In this document: in pieces, positions 5,501 through 13,562 of the stretch
Layout of the letters: each line of letters starts with the position of its first letter
Position numbering within the stretch: position 1 is the first letter of the stretch
Source of the DNA: Bacteroidota bacterium
GTDB taxonomy: Bacteria > Bacteroidota > Bacteroidia > Flavobacteriales_F > PHOS-HE28
NCBI GenBank assembly: GCA_023430945.1
Contig: JAEYYE010000108.1
Coordinates: forward strand, 1-17,674
DNA: 17,674 nucleotides
Reading direction: 5' to 3'
The notes under the pieces: generated by a model
What the model was told of the DNA's origin: nothing
Databases searched by the model: none
Seen by the model: only the letters and a program-made list of their open reading frames with translations
Position numbers and translations under genes: made by a program

Positions 5501-8077
5501 ATGCGACCCATCGGCCTTTTGACACTTCTTTTTTCGATCGGCCTATTTGGGCAATTCCACCGGATCGAGCGGCCCGGAAAATGGGTGGATCTTCTTCCGA
5601 TCGAAGGTCTTGCCCTGAAGGATACGTCATGCTCCAGCGGAGGTATCGATCATCTGCTGGTGGATCGGCAGTATCATCTGGGTGGGCAACATATGTTCTC
5701 GCGCATGGTCACACGGCTCAATACCGCGGAAGCCGTGCAGAACGGATCACGCATGGAGGTCGATATCGATCCAAGTTACCAGCAGCTTGCGCTTCATTGG
5801 GTGAAGGTGATCCGCAATGGCGTCGTTATCGATCGGCTCGATCCGTCACGGATCGAAGTACTGCAACGCGAGCGTGATATGGATGCTTTTCTCTACGATG
5901 GCACCCGCACGATCGTTCTTGAATTGCACGACGTACGGCCAGGGGATCTCATCGATCAGGCCTATACACGAACAGGGTTCGATGCTTCGAACGATGAGCG
6001 GTTCTACGCGATCGTGCAGATGGGATATTCGGTCCCCGTAGCACAACAGCATGTGCGCTTCATCGTGCCCGAAGGCCGGAAGCTGAGATGGAAGGGCCAT
6101 CTCTTCAATGATGCATCGATCCAAAGGACCACCCAATGGGGCAATGAGCATATCTACAGGGAACACCATCTGCCATGCGTGATCGGTGAGGCCGGCACGC
6201 CGGGCTGGTATTCACCTTATCCATATTTACAGGTCTCTGAATTCACAAGCGTTGAGGCATTGCGCGCTTGGGCCCTGGATCGATTCAAGGTGGATATGCG
6301 GCCGGGACCACTCTTGGACCAGGAGATCGCAGAACTCGGGATGATATCCGATCCGATCGCCCGGATCGACAGTGCCGTGAGCCTTGTGCAACGCCAGGTG
6401 CGCTACCTCGGTCTGGAGAACGGGATCAGCGCCTATCGGCCAAAGCCACCGGCACAGGTCTTTGAACAACGTTTCGGCGATTGCAAGGATCAGTCACTTC
6501 TTCTTGTCACAATACTGAACGGGTTGGGAGTGGAAGCGGTGCCCGCGCTCGTGAATACTTCCGCAGGTGCCCAATTGGACCAACGCCTACCGCAACCAGG
6601 GCTCTTCGACCATTGCATCGTTGCGATCGAGCATGAGGGTGAGCGATACTGGGTCGATCCCACCATGGCCCATGTGGGCGGCGGTCTCCGGGACCGATCC
6701 ATACATGACATGGGCCACGCGCTCATCGTAGATCCCGCAGCGCGCAAGGGTTTTGAGAAGATGCAGGTGGATGAGATGAGCACCGTATCGATCACGGAGG
6801 AATACACGCTTGATTCATTGAACGGTGGCGCAGAACTGGAAGTGGAGACCAGATACACACGGCGCGAAGCGGATAAGATGCGCTCCTGGCTTGCGGGGCA
6901 AAGCATACGGCAGGTGAGCGAACAATACCTGGATTTCTACCGCATGGAACATGGCGAAGGTGAGATCCTCACCCCTGTTCAGGTGATCGATGATCGCGCA
7001 GCCAATATCCTAGTGTTGAAGGAACATTATCATCTCCCATCGATCTGGGATAGCGTCGCTACGGACCAGATCGAAACCAGCATACAGACCAATTTCCTGA
7101 AAGGATATGTGGATGCGCCCGATCAGCGCGTGAGGTATTCACCGTATGCGCTTCAACTTCCGATCGATGTCACCCAGAAGATCATCGTGCACATGCCGGA
7201 GGATTGGCCGCTGGAGATCGAACCGCATTCGTTCGCCGGCAACGGCGTGCTTTTCGAAAGCAGGGTCACCAATACGGGACCGCTGATCGAAATGAATTAC
7301 CATTACCGCAGCGATCAGAAGCTCCTGCTCCCCGAGGAGATGCCCGCTTATCATGCGCAACAGCAACAGATCCTGGAAAGCCTTGGTGTAACACTCACCT
7401 ATCAATATGGCGCAACGCTCGCCATGGGCGATCATCTCAAAGCATATGGCATCCTCTTGTTCATACTTGCAGCGGGGATCATGGGTGCGGTCGCGATCCA
7501 TAAGTGGGATCCGGAACCACATCCGTATTCCCTGTCGCACGTACAGACCAACATCGGTGGCTGGATGATACTTCCGTTGATCGGCCTGGTCATTTCGCCG
7601 TTCCGGTTGTTGTACGATATGTTCAGCGACGGCGGTTGGATATTGGAAGCGCCGCTGTACGTACCGCTGGACGGCGTACGCAACGCATTCGTTTTCCATC
7701 TGTTCAACAACTTCACCATCATCCAGAACATCGGCATGCTGTGTTTCGTGGTGGTAACGGCCGTCCTCTTCTTTCAGCGCCGCAGCAATGTTCCAACGCT
7801 CATGAAGGCGATGTACCTGATCACCTTCGCTTCACTCGCGATCGATATGTTCATGTACGACTGGCTCTACATCAACACCGTTTCCGGCACGGAGTACAAC
7901 TCGAGCGATGTTGCCCGCGCCATGTTCGCCGCCATGGTCTGGGTGCCGTTCTTCCATTATTCGAAACGCGTGCATACGACCTTCGTTACGCGGCGTAGAA
8001 AAGATCCAATGCGGATAGTGCCAATCGAGCAGTATACCACCACAGCCACTGTCCTGGAAACGGACCGATCTCTCTAA
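5501..8077 (+). CDS. DUF3857 / transglutaminase-like / DUF2569 membrane protein
   Basis: An 858-residue exported protein. The start is set at the ATG at 5501, which gives the signal peptide MRPIGLLTLLFSIGLFGQ; the frame is open further up, but that stretch contains a repeat element. Residues of about 50-230 match DUF3857 (for example VIRNGVVIDRLDPSRIEVL). Next is a transglutaminase-like core with the catalytic triad C328 (FGDCKDQS), H371 (FDHCIV) and D386 (YWVDPT). After a beta-rich region, the C-terminus has a helix at 648-666 and a DUF2569-like multi-helix domain (GGWMILPLIGLVISPFRLLY). The DUF3857-transglutaminase pair is common in Bacteroidota and of unknown substrate; a peptidase or amidase role outside the inner membrane is possible. 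A TACTTTGC 17 bases before the ATG is a poor -7 box. Copies of one repeat flank the gene. Confidence 0.87.
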   Translation: MRPIGLLTLLFSIGLFGQFHRIERPGKWVDLLPIEGLALKDTSCSSGGIDHLLVDRQYHLGGQHMFSRMVTRLNTAEAVQNGSRMEVDIDPSYQQLALHWVKVIRNGVVIDRLDPSRIEVLQRERDMDAFLYDGTRTIVLELHDVRPGDLIDQAYTRTGFDASNDERFYAIVQMGYSVPVAQQHVRFIVPEGRKLRWKGHLFNDASIQRTTQWGNEHIYREHHLPCVIGEAGTPGWYSPYPYLQVSEFTSVEALRAWALDRFKVDMRPGPLLDQEIAELGMISDPIARIDSAVSLVQRQVRYLGLENGISAYRPKPPAQVFEQRFGDCKDQSLLLVTILNGLGVEAVPALVNTSAGAQLDQRLPQPGLFDHCIVAIEHEGERYWVDPTMAHVGGGLRDRSIHDMGHALIVDPAARKGFEKMQVDEMSTVSITEEYTLDSLNGGAELEVETRYTRREADKMRSWLAGQSIRQVSEQYLDFYRMEHGEGEILTPVQVIDDRAANILVLKEHYHLPSIWDSVATDQIETSIQTNFLKGYVDAPDQRVRYSPYALQLPIDVTQKIIVHMPEDWPLEIEPHSFAGNGVLFESRVTNTGPLIEMNYHYRSDQKLLLPEEMPAYHAQQQQILESLGVTLTYQYGATLAMGDHLKAYGILLFILAAGIMGAVAIHKWDPEPHPYSLSHVQTNIGGWMILPLIGLVISPFRLLYDMFSDGGWILEAPLYVPLDGVRNAFVFHLFNNFTIIQNIGMLCFVVVTAVLFFQRRSNVPTLMKAMYLITFASLAIDMFMYDWLYINTVSGTEYNSSDVARAMFAAMVWVPFFHYSKRVHTTFVTRRRKDPMRIVPIEQYTTTATVLETDRSL

Positions 8078-8091
8078 CCGACCTTTTTTTA

Positions 8092-8195
8092 GGGCGCATG
8101 CCAGCCTCAAAAGCAGGCTGTCACCGGGTTATTCACTTCAAGTCCTCAGCCGTCAAAAGCACGGCTTCCGGGCTTTCCGTTGCTATCCCTTGCGC
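8092..8195 (+). repeat. Interspersed hairpin repeat, copy 2
   Basis: The second copy lies 14 bases after the DUF3857 gene, in the same orientation as copy 1. Hairpin 1 (8102-8120) has stem CAGCCT/AGGCTG and loop CAAAAGC. Its stem bases differ from those of copy 1 but pairing is kept, and the loop is nearly the same. The link, hairpin 2 (AGCCGT/ACGGCT, loop CAAAAGC) and tail are identical to copy 1 apart from one C/T change. A T-run (8084-8090) precedes the element, but there is no stem in front of that run. Confidence 0.85.
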
Positions 8196-8200
8196 GGTAC

Positions 8201-8271
8201 CTGCGATCGATCCTACAACACCACGATCTTCTGTCCGATCGGAATTGTGATCAAGGGCCGATCGATGGATC
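8201..8271. other. GATC-dense intergenic stretch
   Basis: Seven GATC sites fall in about 70 bases (at 8205, 8209, 8225, 8237, 8249, 8260 and 8268), several of them within CGATCG. It lies between repeat copy 2 and the 3' end of the substrate-binding protein gene. The rest of this gap (8078-8282) holds the repeat and nothing else that I can see. I see no DnaA boxes or AT-rich unwinding region, so I do not call it an origin. Confidence 0.5.
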
Positions 8272-8282
8272 GACTTACTCCT

Positions 8283-9920
8283 TCACTCCTTCCGCACTCT
8301 TCTTAGATCCAGCCCATTCATCGGATCGGCCACAAGACCGCTGATCTCCTTCCGCGCAAAACGCACCACTTCCGGATGATGCAGGAAAACAGCAGGCGCA
8401 TGATCGATGATGATGCTGTCCATCTGTTGATACGATTCCAACCTGCGAGCCTGATCGGGAGTGATCAATGACGCTTCGTAGATCGCATCATACTCCGCGT
8501 TGCTGAAGCGGGTGTAATTCGGGCCGGCTGGCGCGGCGTTCGCGGTGGTGAATAAAAGCAGGAAATTCTCCGCATCGGGGTGATCGGCCATCCAGTTCTT
8601 CCGGAAGAAAATGAAATCGCCATTCGCGACGCCTTCCTTGTGCGTGCTCAAAGGGACCACATCCACGATCAGCTTTATCCCGAACGCGGCCAGATCGTGC
8701 TGGATCATTTCGCAGAGATCCAGATAGCTCGCGGTGGCAGTGAGCGTAAGCGGCGGAAGTCCTTTGCCACCGGGAAAACCAGCTTCCGCAAGCAGCTTCT
8801 TCGCCCGATCGGGATCGTACGAATAGCCGCGGCCGGATGAACCTGGAAGATTGGGTGGGAGAATGCTTCGAGCTGGAGATCCGATCCCATGCATCACCTG
8901 GGCGATGATCCGATCGCGATCGAGCGCGTAGTTCAGCGCCTGGCGCAAACGCACATCGGTCCACGGACTGTTGCGCACCGCTGCGATCGAAGTGTCGAGC
9001 AGGAATCCGAGGTAATCCGTTGCCAGCGCGGGCGATCGTTCGATCTTGATCCGATCGGAATATTTCTCCCCTATGTTGCCAAGTGGATCGAGCAGTTCGT
9101 TGAGGAAAGCGCCATCGGCCCCGCTCATCATATCCAATTCACCTTTCACCAGCGCAAGGAATTCGGCGTTCCGGTCCTTCACAAAACCAATGGTGACCGC
9201 TTCGAGGTACGGCAACTGTTCACCGGTTTCATCCTTTTGGTAGTAGTTCTCGTTCCGCTGCAGCGCGAGCTTCACGCCTTCCTCCCAATGGAAGAACTTG
9301 AACGGTCCGGCACCGATCGGATGGTTGCGAAAACCCGCGCCTTCCGCAGCGATCACTTCCTGCGGAACGATGCTCGCATAGACCATGCTCAAGATCCCCA
9401 GGAATGGTGGGAACGGACGGCGCAACCGGATCATGAACGTGCTGTCATCGATCACCGAAAATCCTTGCTCGCCTTCCTGCACATGATCGAAGATCCAACG
9501 ACCAGGAGATGCGGTGCGCGGATCGCGGATCCGATCGAAGCTGGCCTTTGCATCCGCAGCAACGATCCTTCTTCCCTTTCCTTCGGCGAACGCGGAATGA
9601 TCATGGAAACGCACATCATTCCGAAGATGGAAGACATACACCAAGCCACTGTCCAGGATCTCCCAACTCTTCGCGATCGCGGGCTGCACCAGCAGATCGG
9701 GTCCCATCTCCACCAATCCATCGAAGATCTGATCGCACGCCCAAATGTTCTCGATGTTGCGCGCAAAGGCCGGATCGAGGCTCGTGATCCCTTCGGCCTG
9801 GTTGTAACGGAACACCTTCCGAGCGTCGATCCGATCGGCATGGCCGCAACTATGGATCAGCACCAACGGCAGAAGCAAGCGCAGGAAACTGCGCAGCGGA
9901 AGAAAAGAAAATCGCGTCAT
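8283..9920 (-). CDS. ABC transporter substrate-binding lipoprotein, family 5 (oligopeptide/nickel type)
   Basis: A 545-residue protein of the DppA/OppA/NikA family (SBP_bac_5), which binds peptides, nickel or similar ligands outside the inner membrane. The N-terminus has a basic start, a hydrophobic core (LRLLLPLVLIHSC) and a cysteine in a lipobox-like context, so it is probably a lipoprotein. Family features follow: FRYNQAEGITSLDPAFAR near the mature start, IFDGLVEMGPDL, the WEILDSGLVYVFHLRNDVRF stretch with the V.F.LR...FHD pattern (about 87-106), VTIGFVKDRNAEFLALVKGE and, near the end, LRQALNYALDRDRI and DPDRAKKLLAEAGFPGGKG. Length is normal. No permease or ATPase genes are adjacent, so it is an orphan within this window. 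It follows the TraB/GumN gene by 48 bases in the same direction and may be co-transcribed with it. Confidence 0.9.
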   Translation of the reverse strand: MTRFSFLPLRSFLRLLLPLVLIHSCGHADRIDARKVFRYNQAEGITSLDPAFARNIENIWACDQIFDGLVEMGPDLLVQPAIAKSWEILDSGLVYVFHLRNDVRFHDHSAFAEGKGRRIVAADAKASFDRIRDPRTASPGRWIFDHVQEGEQGFSVIDDSTFMIRLRRPFPPFLGILSMVYASIVPQEVIAAEGAGFRNHPIGAGPFKFFHWEEGVKLALQRNENYYQKDETGEQLPYLEAVTIGFVKDRNAEFLALVKGELDMMSGADGAFLNELLDPLGNIGEKYSDRIKIERSPALATDYLGFLLDTSIAAVRNSPWTDVRLRQALNYALDRDRIIAQVMHGIGSPARSILPPNLPGSSGRGYSYDPDRAKKLLAEAGFPGGKGLPPLTLTATASYLDLCEMIQHDLAAFGIKLIVDVVPLSTHKEGVANGDFIFFRKNWMADHPDAENFLLLFTTANAAPAGPNYTRFSNAEYDAIYEASLITPDQARRLESYQQMDSIIIDHAPAVFLHHPEVVRFARKEISGLVADPMNGLDLRRVRKE

Positions 9921-9968
9921 CGATCGCGCGAAGTTCGATCGATCGGATGTTGAACCTTCGATCGGAGC

Positions 9969-10895
9969 TTATTCCTTTTCCTCGATCGCCGGTTCGATCT
10001 GTTCCTCGATCGGCTGCGGCTTCACAGCGTAGATCACCGGTTCCACCAGGTATCCTTTGGCGCGCAGCAATTCGATCAAACCCTTTTCACCGGGCAGGTG
10101 AGCGGCGCCCACGGCGAAGAACACATCCTCACTGGCCTGCATCATGCTGTCCAGCCGGTGCACCATGCGCTCATTCCGGTCCGTGATCAGGGCTTTCTCC
10201 ATCGTACCCGTCATGGTACCGCTGCTCTCACTTATCCGCATGATCGCATCCAGGTCCTGCGCAGCGTAGGCGTCCATCATTTCGCCCAAATCCTTTTCAT
10301 AGCCGTCGTTCTTCACGTGATCGAGCAATAGGTCGGCCTGTTCCTTCACGCTCATGGCATCCATGGCGGCCATCTGTTCCTTCATCGTTTCCAGGCCGAT
10401 CACGCGTTGGCCATTTTCCTTTGCCGTGGAAAGCAGGAAATCGTCCAGCACCTTTTCCTCATCGGCCTGCATGCCCGCTTCGGTGAGCATCGCCAGTACG
10501 AAGAAAGGCTTCATCCGGTAGGTCATCACCGCCATGGGACCGATCTTCTCCTTCAATTCAGTTTCGATCAACGCCCACTCCTTCTTCTTGTAGAGGTCCT
10601 CGAGCTTCTGGCCTTCCGGCAGCATCACCAGATGCATCATGCTCAAAGCATCGCCCGCGGCGTTGTTCAGATCCAATTCGCCGGCGACCACCGAAACGCT
10701 CTGCAGGGCAGCGAAAACAGTGTCGCCGAATTGGTATGCCCGGCTATCGCGGCTGTGCATCGTTCCGAAAAGAAAGCTGGGCTTATCCTCCAAACCGCTG
10801 CTGACCTTCCAAAGCAGCGAGCGCGGCGTGGATTGGGCCAGCGCCGGAAAGGGGACGAAAAGGAGGAGGAAGATCTGCGAGAACCTGCGAAGCAT
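9969..10895 (-). CDS. TraB/GumN family protein (putative exported metalloprotease-like)
   Basis: A 308-residue protein of the TraB/GumN family, which is related to the eukaryotic TIKI Wnt-inactivating metalloproteases. The signal peptide is MLRRFSQIFLLLFVPFPALA, with cleavage expected after ALA. The family motifs are present: GTMHSRD (GTMH at 44-47), the glutamate in VAGELD (about residue 73), and near the C-terminus VFFAVGAAHLPGEKGLIELL (GxAH), followed by LRAKGYLVEPV. The tail is Glu-rich. These His and Glu residues are the proposed metal ligands. The bacterial function is unknown, and proteolysis is an inference from the family. The ATG at 10895 is preceded closely by a near-consensus -7 box. 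Confidence 0.88.
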   Translation of the reverse strand: MLRRFSQIFLLLFVPFPALAQSTPRSLLWKVSSGLEDKPSFLFGTMHSRDSRAYQFGDTVFAALQSVSVVAGELDLNNAAGDALSMMHLVMLPEGQKLEDLYKKKEWALIETELKEKIGPMAVMTYRMKPFFVLAMLTEAGMQADEEKVLDDFLLSTAKENGQRVIGLETMKEQMAAMDAMSVKEQADLLLDHVKNDGYEKDLGEMMDAYAAQDLDAIMRISESSGTMTGTMEKALITDRNERMVHRLDSMMQASEDVFFAVGAAHLPGEKGLIELLRAKGYLVEPVIYAVKPQPIEEQIEPAIEEKE

Positions 10896-10898
10896 GCC

Positions 10899-10906
10899 GA
10901 AAGTTA
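10899..10906 (-). promoter_or_regulatory. Possible -7 box upstream of the TraB/GumN gene
   Basis: On the minus strand, TAACTTTC matches the Bacteroidota -7 box TAnnTTTG in seven of eight positions and ends three bases before the ATG at 10895. This spacing would make the transcript leaderless or force use of a later start. No TTTG is seen at the -33 distance, so this is weak. Confidence 0.3.
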
Positions 10907-10926
10907 GGCCGCTGCCGCGGAATGGA

Positions 10927-11034
10927 TCACCAGGGTACGCGCGCGAGGGTGAACGCCAGGATGGAGAGAACTGACGAAAGGATCATACTGATCTTGATCA
11001 ACTGCGCGCGGCCTTCTTCACGTGTATGTTCCAT
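10927..11034 (-). CDS. Possible 35-residue single-helix membrane peptide
   Basis: The peptide starts MEHTREEGRAQLIKIS and continues with a hydrophobic stretch MILSSVLSILAFTLARVPW that could span a membrane once. The frame is also open upstream, with possible starts at 11079 (50 residues) and 11178 (83 residues). The charged-then-hydrophobic pattern is best explained by the 11034 ATG. It lies in the 303-base gap between the T9SS protein gene and the TraB/GumN gene, in the same orientation as both; I see no other gene in that gap. I do not recognise the sequence, and a chance open frame cannot be excluded. Confidence 0.3.
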   Translation of the reverse strand: MEHTREEGRAQLIKISMILSSVLSILAFTLARVPW

Positions 11035-11198
11035 GATAAGTGGAGCTTTGAGCAATGGAAAGACGCGCACCGGCCGCATGGTTGCCTTGATGCGTGAAAT
11101 TTTTCTCCGAAAAGAGCCGTGCGCGTAGCGTGAACTGCCTGGGCCAATGTGGGCCAAAGCCGTGGCGGGCCTTACCATTGACCCCTTGGACCGGAAAC

Positions 11199-13394
11199 TT
11201 ACCGAACGATCATCAATGGTTTTCTGGCGATCGGGCCTTCGGCTGAAATGAATTCAGCGATATAACGGCCGTTCTTCAATGTGCCTGCATCGAAGTTCCT
11301 TTGATCGGCGTCCGTACGTTGAGCGAACACGTTGCGGCCATCGATCGAATAGATCCGTATCTCGTGAAGTGCGATCATGGGATGGAGGCCAGCGATCTCG
11401 AATGATCCGGAGACCGGTTGCGGGAAAATGATCAGGTCCGATGCCACTGGATCCCATCCGACCGAGGTATTCATCGTCGCCACCAGAACGCTCGGCTCGG
11501 TGATCACCGGAGGATTGAAGTCGAAGTAGATGTTGGCGATGTTCTCGATCGTTGTGCCAGGCAGGATCGGCAGATGCGGCTTGATGCGGAAGCTTACGAA
11601 GCCATGGCTGGCGGCTTCATTCACATTACTGTCAGGCAGCAGAATGTTCTCGAACCGCCATTCAACCACGCGATCGGATTTGAAGCTTATGCTGAACGGA
11701 TGTGATGCCACACCTTGCTCGAAGCTTGCCATATCCAGCACAGCCGAAAGCGTATCTGTGATCACCACGGTGAAAGCGGTATCCGTTCCGGTGTTCTGGA
11801 AACGGATCGTATAATCGATCCACTCGTCCTGATCGATGATGAAACTTCCTTCCACATTACTGATCGTTGTGCCACGCTTATCGTTCGGATCGTAGCTGCC
11901 CACGACGACGGCATTCAAGGTGCTGGTGTTGTTCGCAAGATCGGATTCGGTCAGTGTATTCTGCACCGATAATGTGGAGGCAAGCGGAGTTCCCAATGAT
12001 GTCGCGGCCGGAACTTGGACATGGATGGACAGATCCACCATCTGCAGTGCGGCGAATGCGCCCACATCCCAGGTGATGGTATTTCCATTCACCGTTGTTG
12101 GTGCTGGAACAGCACTGGTGAAAACCAAGTCCGCATCCAGATCGAATGTGATGGTGGCCAACCCACTCAACTGTGCTGAAAGATTCCGTACACGGGCATG
12201 GTATGCACCCGCAAAACCCGGACGCATGGGCCCGCTCTGCAATTGAACATCGAGATCGAGCGGAACAGTGCTGCTATCCGCCATGGTGATGACAACAGGA
12301 GCCGATGCCATGATGAAAGGTATCGGAGCATTCGCCGGACACATCTGGATCAGCGTAGGGTCGGTCTGGGCAATCGTATAGCTGCCATCCACGATATCGT
12401 AAGCGAAGGATCCATCCGCATCGGTGATGATATACTGTGGCCCTGGCATGATCTCCAACACCTGGAAAGGCACTCCTACTTCAGCTGCATCCTGAGTACA
12501 ATCCTGATCATTATCAATGAAGACCATTCCACTTACCGATCCACAATCAGGACCGAGATCCGGAACGGTGAAGTCGATCCGATCGTAAGGGTTCATTGAA
12601 CAGTCATAGGCCATGATATTGTTGGATGGATCCCAATCGCGATAGAACTGATAACTGCCCGGTGCAAGACCAGTCAGGGTCACCGTGTTGCCAACACCGT
12701 ATATGAAATCGATCGTAGCACCTTGATCATTGAACACGTACCCATCCGGCGGACCAAAGAAGTTACCATCGTAGATGTTGGTGATCGTGGCCATTCCACC
12801 GTTGCCTGTACTGCAGGATCCCTGGACACTGGTCAATTGCATATCCGTCCCGCCACTGATCTGTGGGGCCAGGATATACTGCGTGAGCGTGCCAGTGCAT
12901 CCCATTGCATCTGTCACTTCGATCTGCACGGTGCTGCCCGGTGGAGTCCCTATGAAAACGAAATAGGGATCACCCTGCGGATCATAACCATCCGGTGGTG
13001 GTGAGTATGTGTATGGAGGGGTTCCATTGATGCCCCACTCGATCACCTGTACCTGGCCTGACATGGATCCAACACAGCTGGAATGTCCATCTTGTGCGCT
13101 CTCGGGGGACGATAATGAAGTTGAGGTGAGGGTCCATCCCATTGTTGCCTGAGCACCCAACGCATCCGTCACGGTCACTTCATAATAACCGGGTGCAAGT
13201 CCGGAAAGGTCCTGGGTTGTGGCCCCGTTGTTCCAGACGTAAGCATATGGTGGTGTCCCGCCATTCACCTCAATATCCAAAGCTCCGGTGGGTTGCGAGC
13301 ACGCCGGATCGGCTTGCCACATGAGATAGATCGAGATCGCGGGTACATCGATCGCAAAAAGGGCAATGGAAAGGAGTGTAATGGTCTTTCGCAT
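11199..13394 (-). CDS. Large secreted protein with SprB-type repeats and a T9SS type A sorting domain
   Basis: A 731-residue exported protein, probably attached to or released from the cell surface by the type IX secretion system. I use the ATG at 13394 (MRKTITLLSIALFAI, signal peptide) rather than the TTG nine bases upstream. About residues 25-85 form a SprB-type repeat (GGTPPYAYVWNNGATTQDLS, then PGYYEVTVTDA). Two degenerate repeats follow (GTPPYTYSPPPDGYDPQG; PGSYQFYRDWD). Next is a Cna-B/SdrD-like domain (SGMVFIDNDQDCTQDAAEVG), then a beta-sandwich of DUF11/CARDB type. A conserved PNDKR domain (DUF7619-like: WIDYTIRFQNTGTDTAF and IANIYFDFNPPVITEPS) precedes the C-terminal sorting domain (IIFPQPVSGSFEIAG...IYSIDGRNVF...LKNGRYIAEF). 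The ligand is unknown; adhesion is a common role for such proteins. It is divergent from mtaB across a 168-base gap. Confidence 0.88.
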   Translation of the reverse strand: MRKTITLLSIALFAIDVPAISIYLMWQADPACSQPTGALDIEVNGGTPPYAYVWNNGATTQDLSGLAPGYYEVTVTDALGAQATMGWTLTSTSLSSPESAQDGHSSCVGSMSGQVQVIEWGINGTPPYTYSPPPDGYDPQGDPYFVFIGTPPGSTVQIEVTDAMGCTGTLTQYILAPQISGGTDMQLTSVQGSCSTGNGGMATITNIYDGNFFGPPDGYVFNDQGATIDFIYGVGNTVTLTGLAPGSYQFYRDWDPSNNIMAYDCSMNPYDRIDFTVPDLGPDCGSVSGMVFIDNDQDCTQDAAEVGVPFQVLEIMPGPQYIITDADGSFAYDIVDGSYTIAQTDPTLIQMCPANAPIPFIMASAPVVITMADSSTVPLDLDVQLQSGPMRPGFAGAYHARVRNLSAQLSGLATITFDLDADLVFTSAVPAPTTVNGNTITWDVGAFAALQMVDLSIHVQVPAATSLGTPLASTLSVQNTLTESDLANNTSTLNAVVVGSYDPNDKRGTTISNVEGSFIIDQDEWIDYTIRFQNTGTDTAFTVVITDTLSAVLDMASFEQGVASHPFSISFKSDRVVEWRFENILLPDSNVNEAASHGFVSFRIKPHLPILPGTTIENIANIYFDFNPPVITEPSVLVATMNTSVGWDPVASDLIIFPQPVSGSFEIAGLHPMIALHEIRIYSIDGRNVFAQRTDADQRNFDAGTLKNGRYIAEFISAEGPIARKPLMIVR

Positions 13395-13546
13395 GAACTT
13401 CAAAGTCAGGTAGATCCTCGAACCTTGCTCACGTAAATGGACAGATCATTATTCATCTGATCCATGGAAATGGAAGGGACACCCTTAAGACGCATCCCGT
13501 CCCACAGGTTGCTTTTCAGGCTCCGGAAAGCTCAAACTCGATAGGC

Positions 13547-13554
13547 TACCTTTG
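13547..13554 (+). promoter_or_regulatory. -7 box of the mtaB-lgt-inositol monophosphatase operon
   Basis: TACCTTTG matches TAnnTTTG exactly and ends eight bases before the mtaB ATG. The transcript would start within a few bases of the start codon, so the leader is very short or absent. A TTTG at the -33 distance is not seen. Confidence 0.5.
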
Positions 13555-13562
13555 CCGCCCCG

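Noticed and set aside
8201..8282. GATC cluster as a replication origin or SeqA-like site
   Set aside because: No DnaA boxes, no AT-rich segment and no dnaA or dnaN nearby; GATC is dense throughout the window.
8889..9953. 354-codon open frame on the plus strand, opposite the substrate-binding protein
   Set aside because: It is a shadow frame. The minus-strand gene has clear family motifs, and the GATC/CGATCG bias keeps the opposite strand free of stop codons.
13395..13562. Promoter for the T9SS protein on the minus strand
   Set aside because: I looked for CAAAnnTA (the complement of TAnnTTTG) in this gap and found no match.
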